Source: Russula earlei
Taxonomy: Eukaryota > Basidiomycota > Agaricomycetes > Russulales > Russulaceae
DNA length: 64,000 bases
Assembly (NCBI GenBank): GCA_025769875.1
Contig: JAGFNK010000060.1
Span: 101,118 to 165,117, forward strand
Direction: 5' to 3'
The translations under genes and the position numbers were made by a program. The notes below the pieces were generated by a model that saw only the letters and a program-made list of their open reading frames with translations, searched no databases and was not told where the DNA came from. Position 1 is the first letter of the stretch. Every line of letters begins with the position of its first letter. This document shows, piece after piece, positions 1 to 11,998 of the stretch.

Positions 1-812
1 AGAAGGTTCTTGGGGATAACTCGCTTGATGATCTTTTCCAGTATTTCCTTCCGGAGCTCCTCCGTCGAGATCTCCTCAGCGTGCTGAGTGGAGATGACTA
101 TGGTGTCGACACGTAGGGGTATAGTTGCGCCACCGTCCTTTTTGTACTCGACCGTGACTTGGGTCTTGGAATCGGGGCGGAGCCACGGCAGGAGGCCAGA
201 GCGGCGTGCCGCGGCCAAAGCGGCATTAAGCTTGTGGGCAAGCATGATGGTGAGGGGCATATATTCCGGCGTCTCGTCGGTAGCATAACCAAACATGATG
301 CCCTGGTCTCCCGCGCCGTGCTCCTCGAGCGAACCGTGCTCGAGGCCCTGGGCAATGTCGGGCGACTGCTGCTCGATGGCGACGAGGATGTTACAGGTCT
401 TGTAGTCGAACCCCTTCGACGAGTCGTCGTAGCCAATGTCCTTGATGGTGTTACGGATGACTTTCTGGTAGTCGAGCTGGGCCTTGGTCGAAATCTCGCC
501 AAAGACCATGATCATACCCGTCTTGGACGCTGTTTCGCAGGCGACCTTGGACCAGGGGTCCTGCTCGAGGCAGGCGTCGAGCTACGAAGCGCATTAGATG
601 CCCGTGAAGTCCACGCCGACACCATGTCTGGGACGACTTACGATAGCATCAGATACCTGGTCGCAAATTTTATCTGGAATTAAAATAAAGTTGAGACCGA
701 GAAAGTGACGAGATGAATTGCACGCACCTGGGTGGCCTTCGCCGACAGATTCCGAGGTGAATAGGAAATGACCGGGTGCAAGGGCACCATGAATGGTACC
801 GTTGAGAGTCAT
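1..812 (-). CDS. S-adenosylmethionine synthetase, N-terminal part (runs off left edge)
   Basis: Makes S-adenosylmethionine from methionine and ATP in the cytosol, the methyl donor of the cell. The start is the ATG at 812-810. Three exons are visible: 812-728, 673-642 and 581 to the edge, with GT-AG introns of 54 nt (674-727) and 60 nt (582-641). Family landmarks read in order: [11 protein letters not shown], which begins the methionine/ATP-binding region, split by intron 1; [11 protein letters not shown]; then [27 protein letters not shown], and the [15 protein letters not shown] block of the active site. Roughly 230 residues are present; eukaryotic enzymes are about 390, so the C-terminal third lies outside the window. 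It is co-oriented with the myotubularin gene, 173 bp away. No defect is seen. Identification is firm; the copy number of this family in the organism cannot be judged. Confidence 0.95.
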
Positions 813-985
813 GTTGGTTGGTCTAAGTCTATGCGTAAAAGAGGGGAAGGGAAGGGGAGAACAACGAGGGTTTTCCTAGGGTGCCGTCTTAAAAAAAAAA
901 AGGGTGTTATGTCATCTCGACTCGTAATATCACGCCATTCACTCCCAATCGGGTTTCTCACGTGATACAAATCCTTATTACAAAT

Positions 986-3878
986 CTAACGCATCCCCAC
1001 TCCCAAAGGGTCCATCCCTTCTGAGCTGCTCGACGAGTCCCGCGAGGGCAAAGAAGGCCGCCTCGAGCCTGTGCTTGCGGGCAGTGCCACCGTTGGATCC
1101 ACGGGCAATTCTATACCCAGCCGATCTATCCCGCGCGAAGGCGAGAGGGACGGCAGCGTCCTCGCCATCTCTCCCACCGCAAAGGCGTCCTCAAGCGGCG
1201 GGCGTCGTGCACCGGGGCTGGGGCGCGCCGGCACTCGCGCAGTGTCCCACGGATTGTCTACGAGCACCGAGGGCATGCCACCTCCACCCACGTCGTGAGA
1301 CGCAGGAGAGGCCGAGGACCGCAAGAAGGGCGAAGTCGCCCAGGGGTTCGCTACTGTGCCCGTGGATGCAGTCGAGAACGTGCTAGCCCTTACAGCCTGC
1401 GTGACGCGCGGTGGCTCGAATGGTGACAGTGTCGATGAGGCAGAGATCGCCGAGGGTGAGGCTCTGCGCGGAGACGGGGCACTCCAGTCCTGCATCTCTC
1501 CAGCACTCCCACTATTGTCGGCGCTCCGCGCTCGAGCATCACGCGTATTACCGTATGCGTCTTGCACCGCCGAGAGCGCTACACCGGCGCCAGTTGAGAT
1601 CCGATCCCACATCGAGCGCATGTTCCCGCCTGCGGAACCAAACAGGTCAGAGGACGTCGATCGAGCAGCGCGCGGCCAAGGAGCCAGTGGGCTTGGCACC
1701 CGCACTGGTGTGAGTACAGGAGCGAGAGCTGGGGAAGGTGGGTTGTTAGCAGGCTGCTTTGGAAGTGGTGAGGGCGTCGATGGAGACACGGTGCTCTCCG
1801 GCTGCCCCGGGTCCTCCTCAAGGTTCTCGACAACGGTTAACCCCGAGAGCGGCGCGGTAGTTGAGACATAACGGCCGTTCATCTCTTCGTCACTGCGACC
1901 GTATAGCTCGTGCCAGAAGCGCACGCCTTTTGGGTTCGGGAAAAGCACGCCCTGATCTGCTGTCGGCGCGCGACTCGTTGGGTCATCTTGCGCTGGGTTG
2001 TAATCCGGATTGATGTATTTTTCTTGCTGTGGTGGCGAGTTCATGTAGTCCCACACGGACACGGTTCCCGCCGAACCCTCCCGCCGCTCTCGCTCACAGT
2101 TGAAGAGGAAGGTACCGAATTGGCATGAATACAGGTGTGTATGAAGGTCGCGGAGGAAGTGCTCGTTGAACTCGAAACGCGTTGGGAATTGTCTTTGAAC
2201 GTTTCGTACAGCCTCTAGAAACTGATGGAACACTGGGCAAGTCTCTTTGAGGTGATGATTCCCAGAAAACCGATTCTGCACACTCGCGAAGAGAGCTTGA
2301 GCTACGTCTGAGCTACCGGCCCCGTCTACCGGCGATAGGAAAAATTTCTCGCTCGAGAGGTGGCCACACCTATCCAGGAATTTATGTCCGAAACTGATGA
2401 AATCCTTCTCGATCAATACTTGAAAGCCCCGCGTTGTCCGATAATATGGATCTAGGCAGAGTTGGGACATAGCGGACAGTTGCCCTGTGCGATCCCACCC
2501 ATCCGAGCAGTGGATGAGGACGTGTGAGTGGTTGACATGTACATTCCGCACAATGAGCAGAGTGCCCTCCAGAATCGCGATCTGATGTCGCAACCAGCCT
2601 GATCGCCGCAATGCCTGCCGATCCACAGGGACGACAGAAGTACTCATTCCAGGGATGTCACCCGATACGCTCGCAGCGAGGGCCTCTGACTCGCTGAGCA
2701 CCTCGACCACCTTGTTGAGCGAGTCGCGCATCGAGTGAATGTTGTCGATTCCTAAATACGCTTTCTTGCAGTCCTTGTAGTGATCCATGTTCTCCGTGCC
2801 TGCGCCCTTGGCCGTATTAGCAACTGCGTTGGTTGTTGGACGGGCGTCGATGATCAAGTTCGTGGCGGTTGCACCGAAAACAGGCCGCGATACGCGCGAC
2901 TCGGGCGCAACATGTGAGGTAAACGTCGCTTCGACAAGCTTCTCGTCCTGTATTGACCGAGCATTGGTCAGGCCTACCATCGGCTGACTGGATCGGGTGA
3001 TACTCCCCTGTTTACGGGTATGAGTGAATCAGCATACGTCAAGATGAGCCGGAATCCGGAAGGCTCACGAAGTTTGCCCAGTGCAAGTACGTAAGAACTG
3101 GTATGCGACCCTTGCTGCGGTACTTGACACCGTATTGCAATGTCGAATCGCTGATTTTGGTTGGAACGACAAGACGTGAAGGGTACGTTGAACAAAACTA
3201 GATGCACTAGCGTTACAGATAAATATTACTTGTCGCACGGGAGGGGGTGAACGCACAGTGTAATCCCTGTTAATGTCGGTGTATCGCCATGCCTTTGATC
3301 GCGTCCCGACGCCCATACGGTCAAACTCTTCGCGCGGGGAATACAAGCTCCAGCCGTCTGAGACAGATAGGGGCGGTGATGGCGTATAATAGAATGCATA
3401 CAGCTGCGTCACTGAGTCTATCATATACGGGCGGCTGAGCGGATGATCCGACAAGAATGAGCAAGTTTACGCACTGGCTACAGTCAACTCTTTTACGCTT
3501 TCAAAGACATCGGTAGCATCTGCTTCTCGCTCGAATGAAAGTGAGAACGAGTCGAAGGTGCGACACCGGAAGGATATGGGACATTGGCCACTCAGTGTCT
3601 GAGGGATGCGAGTAACAAGATTGATCAGGGGGTACGCGACCTACGTGGGGCTGTCAGGGCAGTGCGGGCGGTATATAAAGGACAGGACTCGCCCACGTCT
3701 CAGGTTGGGAGGCATCCGCGTACGAGAAGATGAGATGATGAGCAGTGAGATGGAGAGTTCCTGGTGCGGTCCTGCCAGACTTGCTGCAGAGCACGTTCGA
3801 GACCTTGGGACTCAAGTCAAGCATTTATGGTACTTTGAATGAAGGAGAATATACCTTGGGTATTCGAATAGCGTCCAT
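986..3878 (-). CDS. Myotubularin-family phosphoinositide 3-phosphatase (YMR1-like)
   Basis: Removes the 3-phosphate from PI3P and PI(3,5)P2 on endosomal and vacuolar membranes. The model has six exons: 3878-3855, 3803-3693, 3640-3471, 3434-3257, 3197-3069 and 3007-986, giving 877 residues. The start ATG is in MDAIRIPK. A GRAM-like N-terminus (APGTLHLTAHHLIF) leads to RSKGRIPVLTYLHWANF and SITRSSQPMVGL. The catalytic CX5R loop is HCSDGWDRTGQ, with Cys and Arg present, so an active enzyme is predicted, not a dead homologue. The last third (about 250 residues) is Ser/Pro-rich and probably disordered. Intron 2 (3641-3692) appears to use a GC donor and intron 3 would be only 36 nt; both calls rest on keeping the family reading frame. 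It is divergent from the F-box gene across 143 bp. Confidence 0.92.
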
Positions 3879-4021
3879 CGGGTCAGTAGAGAGAGCCTGC
3901 CTTGAGCGGTGTGAGTGTGAACGGCGGTGCGAGCGTTGTTTGCGTCTGTAAGAACGGAAACACATGCACTCGCTGGCTTGGCACTGGCACCTGCTCTTTC
4001 TAACCCGTCCCTCACAGCTGC
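3879..4021. promoter_or_regulatory. Shared divergent intergenic region, myotubularin / F-box gene
   Basis: Only 143 bp separate the two inferred start codons (3878 on minus, 4022 on plus), so both promoters and 5' leaders must overlap here. No clear TATA box is seen on either strand. Confidence 0.5.
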
Positions 4022-5671
4022 ATGGCACCTCGAAAGAAACGGTACAGACACAGTGAGCCGTTTTCACGGCTGGCTCTCTCCTCACGTCTGACACCCTCCT
4101 CTCGCTTTGAAGCGGTCTCTAAATACTTCCCACTGACAACGATAGACACCCTCCCCGACGACATCCTCCTCGAGGTCTTTGATCGCTACCGATTGGTCAG
4201 TGCGGGTGATTGGTCGCGTTTGCAAGGATGGTACAAGCTCGCTCACACGTGCCGAAGGTGGCGACGACTCGTGTTCGCCTCGTCACTTCGCCTAAGTCTC
4301 CAGCTTCGTTGCACATTTGGAACGCCAGTCGTTGACATGATCAGTCACTTTCTGCCCTATCCGCTCGTCCTAGATTATGGGCCCCGTCTTCTCAAAACAT
4401 GGACAACCGAGGATGAGCATGGCTTACTATTTGCCCTTCAACTTCTCTCGCGAGTGAAGGAAATCATGCTGAGCGCGTCTCTATCGACGCTAACAGAGAT
4501 GACCGCGGTCATGGTCGAGGCCGCCCCAATGCTGGAACACCTTACGCTTCACTCTCAGTCTACAGAGCTTGTCCTACCGAAAAGCTTTCTCAACGGCAAT
4601 GCTCCACAATTACGACATTTAATACTTACTGGTGTCTCTCTTGCAGGACTGAGCCCATTATTGTCATCTTCAACGTCTCTCGTGTCACTTGTCCTCGAAC
4701 GCGTCCCCAGCCGGGCCTATTTTTCACCCGACAGTCTGATTGCCCTCATACGCTCTATGCCTCACCTCCACACGCTATCCATCGGCTTCCTTTTCACAAT
4801 CCCTCGCCCAGGTTTTGGGAGCGAGCGCCTCTTTGCATCTGGTCCAATGATCCGCGTCACGCTGCCTGCCCTCACGCAACTCATATACCGAGGAGTGTCG
4901 GCCTATATAGAAGCCCTTCTCGCGCGAATACAGACCCCTCTCATACAGGACATTGACATCACGCTATTCAACCAACTCACTTTGAGAGTCCCAAGCATCT
5001 GTAGATTTATCCGTGATCTGGAAACGTTCCGGCCTACCCGCGCCCGCATCCACTTCGCCGAGACGTCTGCGCATCTTGTTATGTCTCTGTCGCAGCCCAG
5101 TGAATCTCCGGACGTGTCGCTCAGCGTGTCCTGCCCCCGCCTCGACTTCCAGGTGTCCGCGATGGCGCAGATCTGCAGTTGCCTTTCTGGCGCCGACACG
5201 GTCGCTGTGCTTCTCCCTCCTGTTATCGAAGAGCTTACGCTCGGATTCCACCAAGGCTCACCGCCGGAAGAATGGCACGACGAGGTCGACCCCGCTCTGT
5301 GGCGGGCTCTCTTTGCCCAGTTTTGGCAAGCACGCTCGCTGCGCATCCACGTCGCGCTGGTGGGAGACTTTGAGCGCGCTCTGCGTCGCCTACGACAGGA
5401 AGCCACGGACGAGGGGCCGACGGAGCCTGTCGGGATCGGCGAGGGCCTCGACCTCGAGTTGCTCCTCCCGAAATTGCGTACGCTCGTGTTGCTACATGGG
5501 GATGACGACGATGCACTGGCTAGCGCCTCTAAGGTGCTTGGTGCCTTTATCGATGAGCGGAATCGTGCTGGCCTGCCTATAAACGTCGTAACTCAAGATT
5601 TGAGTCCTCTGTCGTGGCGACCAAGATCGACAGCGTTACTGGTTTCCGGGACAGGGCATTCTTTTCAATAG
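4022..5671 (+). CDS. F-box protein of the agaricomycete LRR-like type
   Basis: Probably a substrate adaptor of an SCF ubiquitin ligase. It is an intronless 549-residue frame starting at the ATG in MAPRKKRYRHSE. Residues about 40-85 form the F-box: IDTLPDDILLEVFDRYRL followed by the typical WYKLAHTCRRWRRLVF. The rest is leucine-rich, with repeated short blocks such as LEHLTLHS, LRHLILTGVSL and LHTLSIGF, as in leucine-rich-repeat ligand domains. Many agaricomycetes carry hundreds of such genes, so the substrate cannot be guessed. It is divergent from the myotubularin gene and faces the 3' end of VPS54 with a 1.4 kb gap. No break is seen. Confidence 0.85.
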   Translation: MAPRKKRYRHSEPFSRLALSSRLTPSSRFEAVSKYFPLTTIDTLPDDILLEVFDRYRLVSAGDWSRLQGWYKLAHTCRRWRRLVFASSLRLSLQLRCTFGTPVVDMISHFLPYPLVLDYGPRLLKTWTTEDEHGLLFALQLLSRVKEIMLSASLSTLTEMTAVMVEAAPMLEHLTLHSQSTELVLPKSFLNGNAPQLRHLILTGVSLAGLSPLLSSSTSLVSLVLERVPSRAYFSPDSLIALIRSMPHLHTLSIGFLFTIPRPGFGSERLFASGPMIRVTLPALTQLIYRGVSAYIEALLARIQTPLIQDIDITLFNQLTLRVPSICRFIRDLETFRPTRARIHFAETSAHLVMSLSQPSESPDVSLSVSCPRLDFQVSAMAQICSCLSGADTVAVLLPPVIEELTLGFHQGSPPEEWHDEVDPALWRALFAQFWQARSLRIHVALVGDFERALRRLRQEATDEGPTEPVGIGEGLDLELLLPKLRTLVLLHGDDDDALASASKVLGAFIDERNRAGLPINVVTQDLSPLSWRPRSTALLVSGTGHSFQ

Positions 5672-7064
5672 GTGTGTCCAGAAAACTCATCTTGTCGGTG
5701 CAAAGCAAGGAAAAGGAAATCTTGATGGTTCATGTTGGCCCTTATAGTCGAAGCGTGGCTTTCCCAACTCGTGTCTCATTGGATATGAACATGTTCCAAA
5801 TCCCGTTTCTCGCCCGCAATACGTACTGTTGTCTTTTCTTAGTTGAGAACATATTTTTCTCTGGTGCTAGGCAGGCAAGCCCGTTACCGCGCATCTCACA
5901 AATGCATGAGTTCAAACGAACGCCCTCGGCTGAAGATTTTAATCTTTCAGTTTCAGGCTGTTAAGCCGGGTGGGCTCCCTGATCGCCACGCTACGCGATA
6001 TCTTGTAATGGTTCATTGAAAACATCAAAAACCGATATGTCATTCAACGTACTGCAAGCGGGACCAACTTTTTGAACATCAAGAAACCTCGGGCGTCTTT
6101 TAGCCGTTCTGATCTGAAGAAAATATTAGACGATTTAGTCACCACCGGCCGAAAGCACGGCGCTTCATTTCACCTCGCGCTGTCCCTCTCACTGCGCGCC
6201 ATGCGCCCACTCGCGGCGCTCACACTCCCTGTGTTCGGCGTGGACCTCCCTGCCGCCGCACCATCATCTCTCATGCGCTTGACGCTGCTCGCCGGCATGC
6301 TCCCCTTTGTCTTCTTCACTAGTTCCGAACCACCTGTGCACAGATTGTCCACCTCGTCCTCCTAAAATTTCTTCGGCATCCCTCCAGGCGCGGGCGGCAG
6401 GCCCCTGATGGTGGTACCCCCGCCTTGCCGTCGCTCGCTCTGGCGCAGGGCGGAGGGCAGGCCGTCGCGCGTCAAAAGCAACACCGTTGTGATGGCCTAC
6501 GTCCCGCTGCACTTTTCGATGTCGATGTGCTGGGAAGTCAGCAGGCAGAGCGTCGCGGCTCATTGTTGGCGCGAGCACCGGACGTGGACATGCAGATGCG
6601 AGGGCGATCACCGGGTGCAGGGCCCGAGTGTGGCTGGAAAGCAAGATCTGATGAGGCAAGTTCCTTTGCCCCCTCGGTGCTGTTTGCGCCTGACGTGGCG
6701 CATCCTCTTCAGGTCGCATTGCGAGTGCCGTAGAGGCATGTGAGCATCATGCTGTTGCCCGATCTACGCGTCCTCCACACACTTCATTCACGCGTTGCGA
6801 GGACCACTGCGGCCTAAACTGGAATGGAGGGCCCATCTGGGCCCGTGGTGCGGATGCGACCCTGTTTCCCGGTATGCAGGCGTGCGTCTTGCCAGCCCAA
6901 AATCATCATCATTCTCCTAGCGTGCGCTCGGAACGCCCAATTTCCCATGCCCACGCGTGTACCGGTCCGATACGTCATCGGCAAGGCTTCCGTTGTCAAC
7001 GGGGTACTTTCATGCACAGAAAACACAGCTAGATAACATAGCAACAGTCTATGCGATACAATGA
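5672..7064. other. Intergenic region, no supported gene
   Basis: Holds the 3' ends of the converging F-box and VPS54 genes. A minus-strand patch at about 6264-6560 reads like degraded coding sequence (for example GLPSALRQSERRQGGGTT and APGGMPKKF) but is cut by in-frame stops, and no family could be named. Otherwise nothing is recognised. Confidence 0.4.
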
Positions 7065-10000
7065 CTATGTCGCTACGCTCGTACCCTCAGAAGCACACTC
7101 GAGCTCAATCGTCCGGCCGCTTCTCGTCCCGTCATCATCGTCAACCTGCTTGGGCTCAGACCCAGCGCCATAATGTAACATATCGTTGGTCCGTGTCGCT
7201 TCTGCCTTCTCGGTGAGTCCTGACGCGGCTTCGCCATTCGGCACCTTCGCAGCGGGCTCGGACCCCTGGCGTTCCTCGACCGCCTGTGGGGGCTCGGGCG
7301 AGGGAGTGGCATGAATGGGCACCGATGTCGGTGTCTTCGGAAGCTCGCGCTGCTTCTCCACGGGAATCGGTGTCGGCGAGAGGAGCGCCGAGAGCTGCTT
7401 GTATCCCCCTTGCTTTTCCTGCGCCGGCACCGGAGGAGGAGCATTGACAGGCACCGAGGCCGGGGTCGGTTGCGCAGGGCCCCGTGAAAGCATGCCCTTG
7501 AAGCGCTCATTCGAGAAGAATGACGGCCGCTTTGTTGGCATTGGTGCCGCCGAGCGCGGCGAAGCTAGTGAGATATTGCTGGGAGGCAGGGGCTGGGGCG
7601 GCGATGGTAAGGATACGGGCGAAGTCGGTTGTGGAGAGGTGGGCGCGACTTGCTTGTCCGCGACGAGCGTCTCTAGGACAGCAGTCGGTGTGCCAGGGGC
7701 TTTCAGGACCGAGAACTTCTCATGTAGATAGCGTGCATCTGTGAGAAGGCTATGTTCGACAATTATGAGCGTCATATTGGATCAGCTAGAAAGTATGATC
7801 GCACCGCTCTTTCGCATCAAAAGTCGGCAGCTCGATCTTGATGTACTCCTCGGAAAGCCTGTGGTTTATGGCTGCAAAGACTTCCGACATCACGAACTGC
7901 ACAATGCAGTCTGTAAGCAGCACGAGAGCGCCGGTTGTGTAGCTACGCACTTCTACGACTGCACTCGAAAGGTAGCGTGATAGCACCTTGTGTAGTGTAA
8001 CAGTCTCCTTCACAAGCAATTCCATGTAGTCATTCACCCCGGGGTTCGCCTGCGGAAACTCCCATTTTATTGCATTGAGGCTTTTGATATGCGCCGTGAG
8101 ACGGTCGCCCATGATTGCGATCAACTTGGCATGAATTTCGTTCTGGTGCTCCTGATAGTCGCGTTTGAGCTTGTCAAACTCGACCAGCATCACAGCCTGC
8201 TTCAGGGAAAGGTGGCGCCGAAACGTTTCGCGGATATACGGTATGAGGGCGATCACGATCGAGAGGGACTGCGAAGCGAGGGCGAGATGCTTGGCGGTGA
8301 TGTTTTTGAGGCCAGCGGAACGCATCGCACCGGCGCCGAGTACAACTTGACATGTCCGGGAGTTGAAGGCTTTGAGGAATTCGATGGTACGCGACATCGT
8401 GTCCGTCGTGAGAAGGCTGAGGTTTACGATCACTTTGAGATAGTCGGAAAGGAGGTGTAGTGTATCCTGAGTGGCAGGGACCGTGAAGTAGTTCCGCTCC
8501 TCGATGCGGATGTGCTTTCTGGACGAGTGAGTAGGAGCACCGTTTCCTCGCGAACTGGAACGTGGTGACGATGGTTGAGGCGAAGATGGACGGCTGTCTG
8601 AGCCAGACGCTTGCGTCTGAGATGATGGCGGCGGGGGGAGCGGTGACGACGGGGCAGCAACTGCGGTCGCGATTTTGAGGACAAACTCGCGGGGGTCGTG
8701 CACTGCTGCATCCAGGATAAGGTTGATGGCCTGCTGCAACGAAGCCGGGACCTCTGCCTGACTCCACTGCTCATCTTCAACCAGCTTGGCGGACTGATTG
8801 ATTCGTGACTGGTGAAACGCCTGCAGGAATGACTTGGCCTATCCAAGCGAGTCACACTATGCTCTTTTAGGAGACACGGTTCACTCGTACCTGGCTGACG
8901 ACTGCGCCGCGAAGGCCGACAATCATTCGTTTGCAGATGACCTCACAGTGCACAACGAAACTCCAACACTCATTGAAAACTTCAACGAATTCGTGCAGAC
9001 CTAGTTTGACGTGTTGGTCTGCTCGCGCAGAAAGGACTTTTGACGTTAACACGTTTGCGGACTCGGCAGTGGAAGAAAGGGCGTCAAATAAAGAGTCATG
9101 TATTGCCGTGAGCTCAGATGGTTGCACCTGTGGTCTATGAGAACACGGATGAGCGGTCTTTTGCGACGCATGCCTTGATAACGAACCGGATACCCCCCAG
9201 GACTGTAGTGATGTTGCTGTTCAGAGCTTGAAGGCCCGAGATGCAGTTCAAAAAGCCCAGCAGGATGGACCGGAGGAGTACCTGGAATTCTTGATGCGTT
9301 ATTGAGCGCAAGAAAGTCACCCAACTTGCATCCGTTGACTCTTTTTGTGGATCCACTCCAGGGTTAAATGAGGGTATGTGCTGCGATGTGAAACTGGGTC
9401 AGTCTGCTAGGTCGGACAATGAAGGGGTATACCTGCTGTACTATCCCTTGCACCTCATCCAGTACAACGCCTCTCCATTCTGCAATGCTCTCCCTCAGAT
9501 TCTTGGTCCTCACGAGACCTTGTATCAGAGGGCACAGTCTATCACACACGTCCTGGTCAGTTGGAAGGGAAGCTGTTCTATGTAGTCGCTCGAGAAGGCT
9601 GATCCTCAGAGCGGCCACGAGCTCTGTGGTCAGGGATGACGTGATCTCTCGAGTGAGCGTGTGGAGCTGGCTGGGGAGCGCCGAAAACGCTTTGAGCTTG
9701 GACAACGGTATCGCCAGCGCTGGTGGCACTGGTACGTGCCCCTCTCCCGGCGACACTACCTCCTTTTCATCCTCCGACGGTCCTTCTGCGACAGACGGTA
9801 ACGCCGAACCCTGCGGAGAAGGCGCTGCCGTGGTCGGGCCGTCCCACATTGCCCGTAGGACATCAACGCCGTCGAGCGCGGCTCCCCATTGTTTACTGTC
9901 GACAAGCCCACGCACGACGCCAACAGTCTTGATGACGCCCCGCACTGCCTGAACGTTTGATTGTACTTCCCTCAGATGCGCGAGCCGTACCTCGCGCTGT

Positions 10001-10975
10001 ACGCCCCTCAATCCGAGACGGGCACCGCTTTCACAAACTCCGCCCAGCTGCGCACGCAATGTCTGGACATGTTCGAGGCAGCGCGCAGAGTCCGCCTGAA
10101 GGTCTTGAAGATTGGAGAGTGCAGCAAAGAAGGGTGTCGCGCGAAGCGCAATCTCGTGCACGAGGTGCTGCTCAATCGTGTCTGCATGATGAGAAAGCTT
10201 TTCAAGGAGGGGGAGAGAGTGGGCCAGAGTCGACGGGTCGTGTGCTATGGGTGGAGATGTCGAACGAGAGCGAGAGGCAAAGGATGATGAGGAAGAGGGT
10301 ACTTCGGCAACAAGATCGAAGGTGCGGGGGTCCCCGAGGTCAAAGTGAGGTTTGAAGAATATTTCTGGAACGGACGAAAGCGATGGAAGCGACTGTGGAG
10401 GAAGTGGAGTACGTTGAGAGTCAGGTTGGTTGAACAGTTCTGTTGACGAGTCCTCGAGTTGCATTGAACCGCTGGCTCCAAGCTCCGCATTATGTCGGAA
10501 GGCTCCCCACTCTGGTACGATAGCGCTAAGATAACCATCAAAGTCTTTACGACGTACGCGAGGAAGTTCTGCGCGTGGGACGGAAGGAACTGCAGTGTGG
10601 GCCTTTGGTGGAGCGGATCTCTTGTGAGGGTTGTTGGCGACGGTGGAAATGGCTAAGAGAAGTTTATTCGTACACGAGGTGCGAACATACGGCAAACGCA
10701 CCATGAAAGCCATGCTTCGCACTACTCCACTGGGATGGAACTGTGCCTGATAGTGAGGCGGCAGTGGATGATGAGGGCCCGTATATGTCAACTTTGGGGG
10801 TCGATGCAAAGTAGTCGCCGCGCCCCTCTGTGGTCTCGGAAACGCTTCCTGGACCCGGGCGACTTGAGGGGTGATCCCAGATAAAGCGATAGGCTTGTGC
10901 GTGCGAGGTAGGAAGATCTGGAAGCTGTCCCACTGGGCTAGCGGGACGTGATGGACTGGAGGTGTAGTCTGACAT
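7065..10975 (-). CDS. VPS54: VPS54, GARP tethering complex subunit
   Basis: Subunit of the Golgi-associated retrograde protein complex, which tethers endosome-derived vesicles at the trans-Golgi. Six exons were reconstructed: 10975-10702, 10652-9433, 9380-9187, 9134-8891, 8838-7805 and 7749-7065, with introns of 49-55 nt and all phases consistent, giving 1,216 residues. The conserved N-terminal part reads DLGDPRTFDLVAE, HADTIEQHLVHEIA and FFAALSNLQDLQ. The middle has LTAIHDSLFDALSS and CEVICKRMIVGLRGAVVSQ. The C-terminal VPS54 domain has HLALASQSLSIVIALIPYI, MGDRLTAHIKSLNAIKWE and LLTDARYLHEKFSVLK, followed by a ~210-residue low-complexity Pro/Ser tail. The start MSDYTSSPSRP lies 39 bp from the start of the divergent metaxin-like gene. 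Confidence 0.93.
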
Positions 10976-11014
10976 GAAGCCGTGCAGATGGGCTTATGTA
11001 ACGCAACAGTCCCT

Positions 11015-11998
11015 ATGCAACACCGACCACTACTGGCAGTGCCACAGCCGTTGGCAACCCTCTTTTCTTACTTTCCGTTCAAGGCATACCCCCCCTTGCG
11101 ACCTCCAAAAATCCCTATTGTCGAACCATCACTTTGGGTTCATCCTCCCTCGCCTCGTCTACCCGGCCAACAATGCGTCCTCAGCGCAGACATCGAGTGC
11201 CTTAAATGGCAGGCCCACATAGCACTCAGAGGCGCCCGCAACGTTTCTGTAAGATGGGATGTCTCGCAGGATGGTGCTCTCGAAGGACGTCTGCCGAACT
11301 TGCAAATACCGTCCCAGAAGGGCCTGGACGGTGACTTGTTACTGGCGGCGCAAGACATCCCGACGTGGATAGACGAAAAGTTCGGTGCGCTCGATGATTT
11401 GGAAGGCTACAAAGACGTCGAGTCGAGAGACGAAGGGCATGCCTGGATTGCACTTCTTGAAGGCGACGTTCACGCTGCCTTTGTAAGTCTTCTCGACCTT
11501 ACGAATCCCGTCCTTTTCATCATGGCTGCCGAGTAGGCGTTGGCCCAGCCCCCCCCTTCCTTCTTCTGTCATACAGTCCTCCAGCTCCCCCCTTCCACCG
11601 CTCAACGACCCATCGAGACCATCCTTACGACGCCTCCAGCCCCCCTCTCTGGCTTCTCCTCTTTTCTGCCCCCTTACGGTGCGCGTCTCTCGCCGAACGC
11701 CATCGCTTCACGTTACCGCGACGCAGTTTCCGCACTCTCAGAGTGTCTAGGGAAACACGAATGGTTTCTTGGCTCGCCGTCCGTGACACGATTTCCCTCC
11801 CACAAAGGTAGACGCTGACCTTGAGGTAGTGGGCCTACCGCGCTGGATGCGGCTGCTTTTGCATACCTCCACGTCCTCCTACATGCGGAGGATGACTTGC
11901 GCATAGAAATAGCGCGTCGAGCCAATCTCGTCTATTGGGAACGACGAGTGCACGAAAGAGTCTCTGCCGCGTTTGTGCCGTACACGGTTTCCAAGTGA
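11015..11998 (+). CDS. Metaxin / SAM37-type mitochondrial outer-membrane protein
   Basis: Metaxin and Sam37/Tom37 proteins belong to the sorting and assembly machinery that inserts beta-barrels into the mitochondrial outer membrane. Three exons: 11015-11482, 11537-11778 and 11830-11998, with introns of 54 and 51 nt, giving 292 residues. N-terminal thioredoxin-fold-like features are a hydrophobic strand, SLWVHPPSP, the conserved block SADIECLKWQAHIALRG, and RLPNLQIPS. The GST-C-like half has HAWIALLEGDVHAA and TALDAAAFAYLHVLLH ending in the helix RRANLVYWERRVHERV. Starts at 10982 and 10988 are in the same frame; 11015 is preferred because the extra residues look unlike the family. The donor of intron 2 (GTCCGT) was chosen because only it keeps frame. 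No C-terminal membrane anchor is obvious. Confidence 0.8.

Noticed and set aside
98..502. Long Arg/Ser-rich minus frame
   Set aside because: It is the shifted reading of S-adenosylmethionine synthetase exon 3, whose true frame gives the family motifs.
4903..5582. Several 90-190 codon frames on both strands within the F-box gene
   Set aside because: They are antisense or shifted shadows of a GC-rich single-exon gene.
6264..6719. Minus-strand 151-codon frame and neighbouring patches
   Set aside because: The apparent similarity to a short conserved protein is broken by in-frame stops in the other frame, and I could not name the family; it is left as intergenic.
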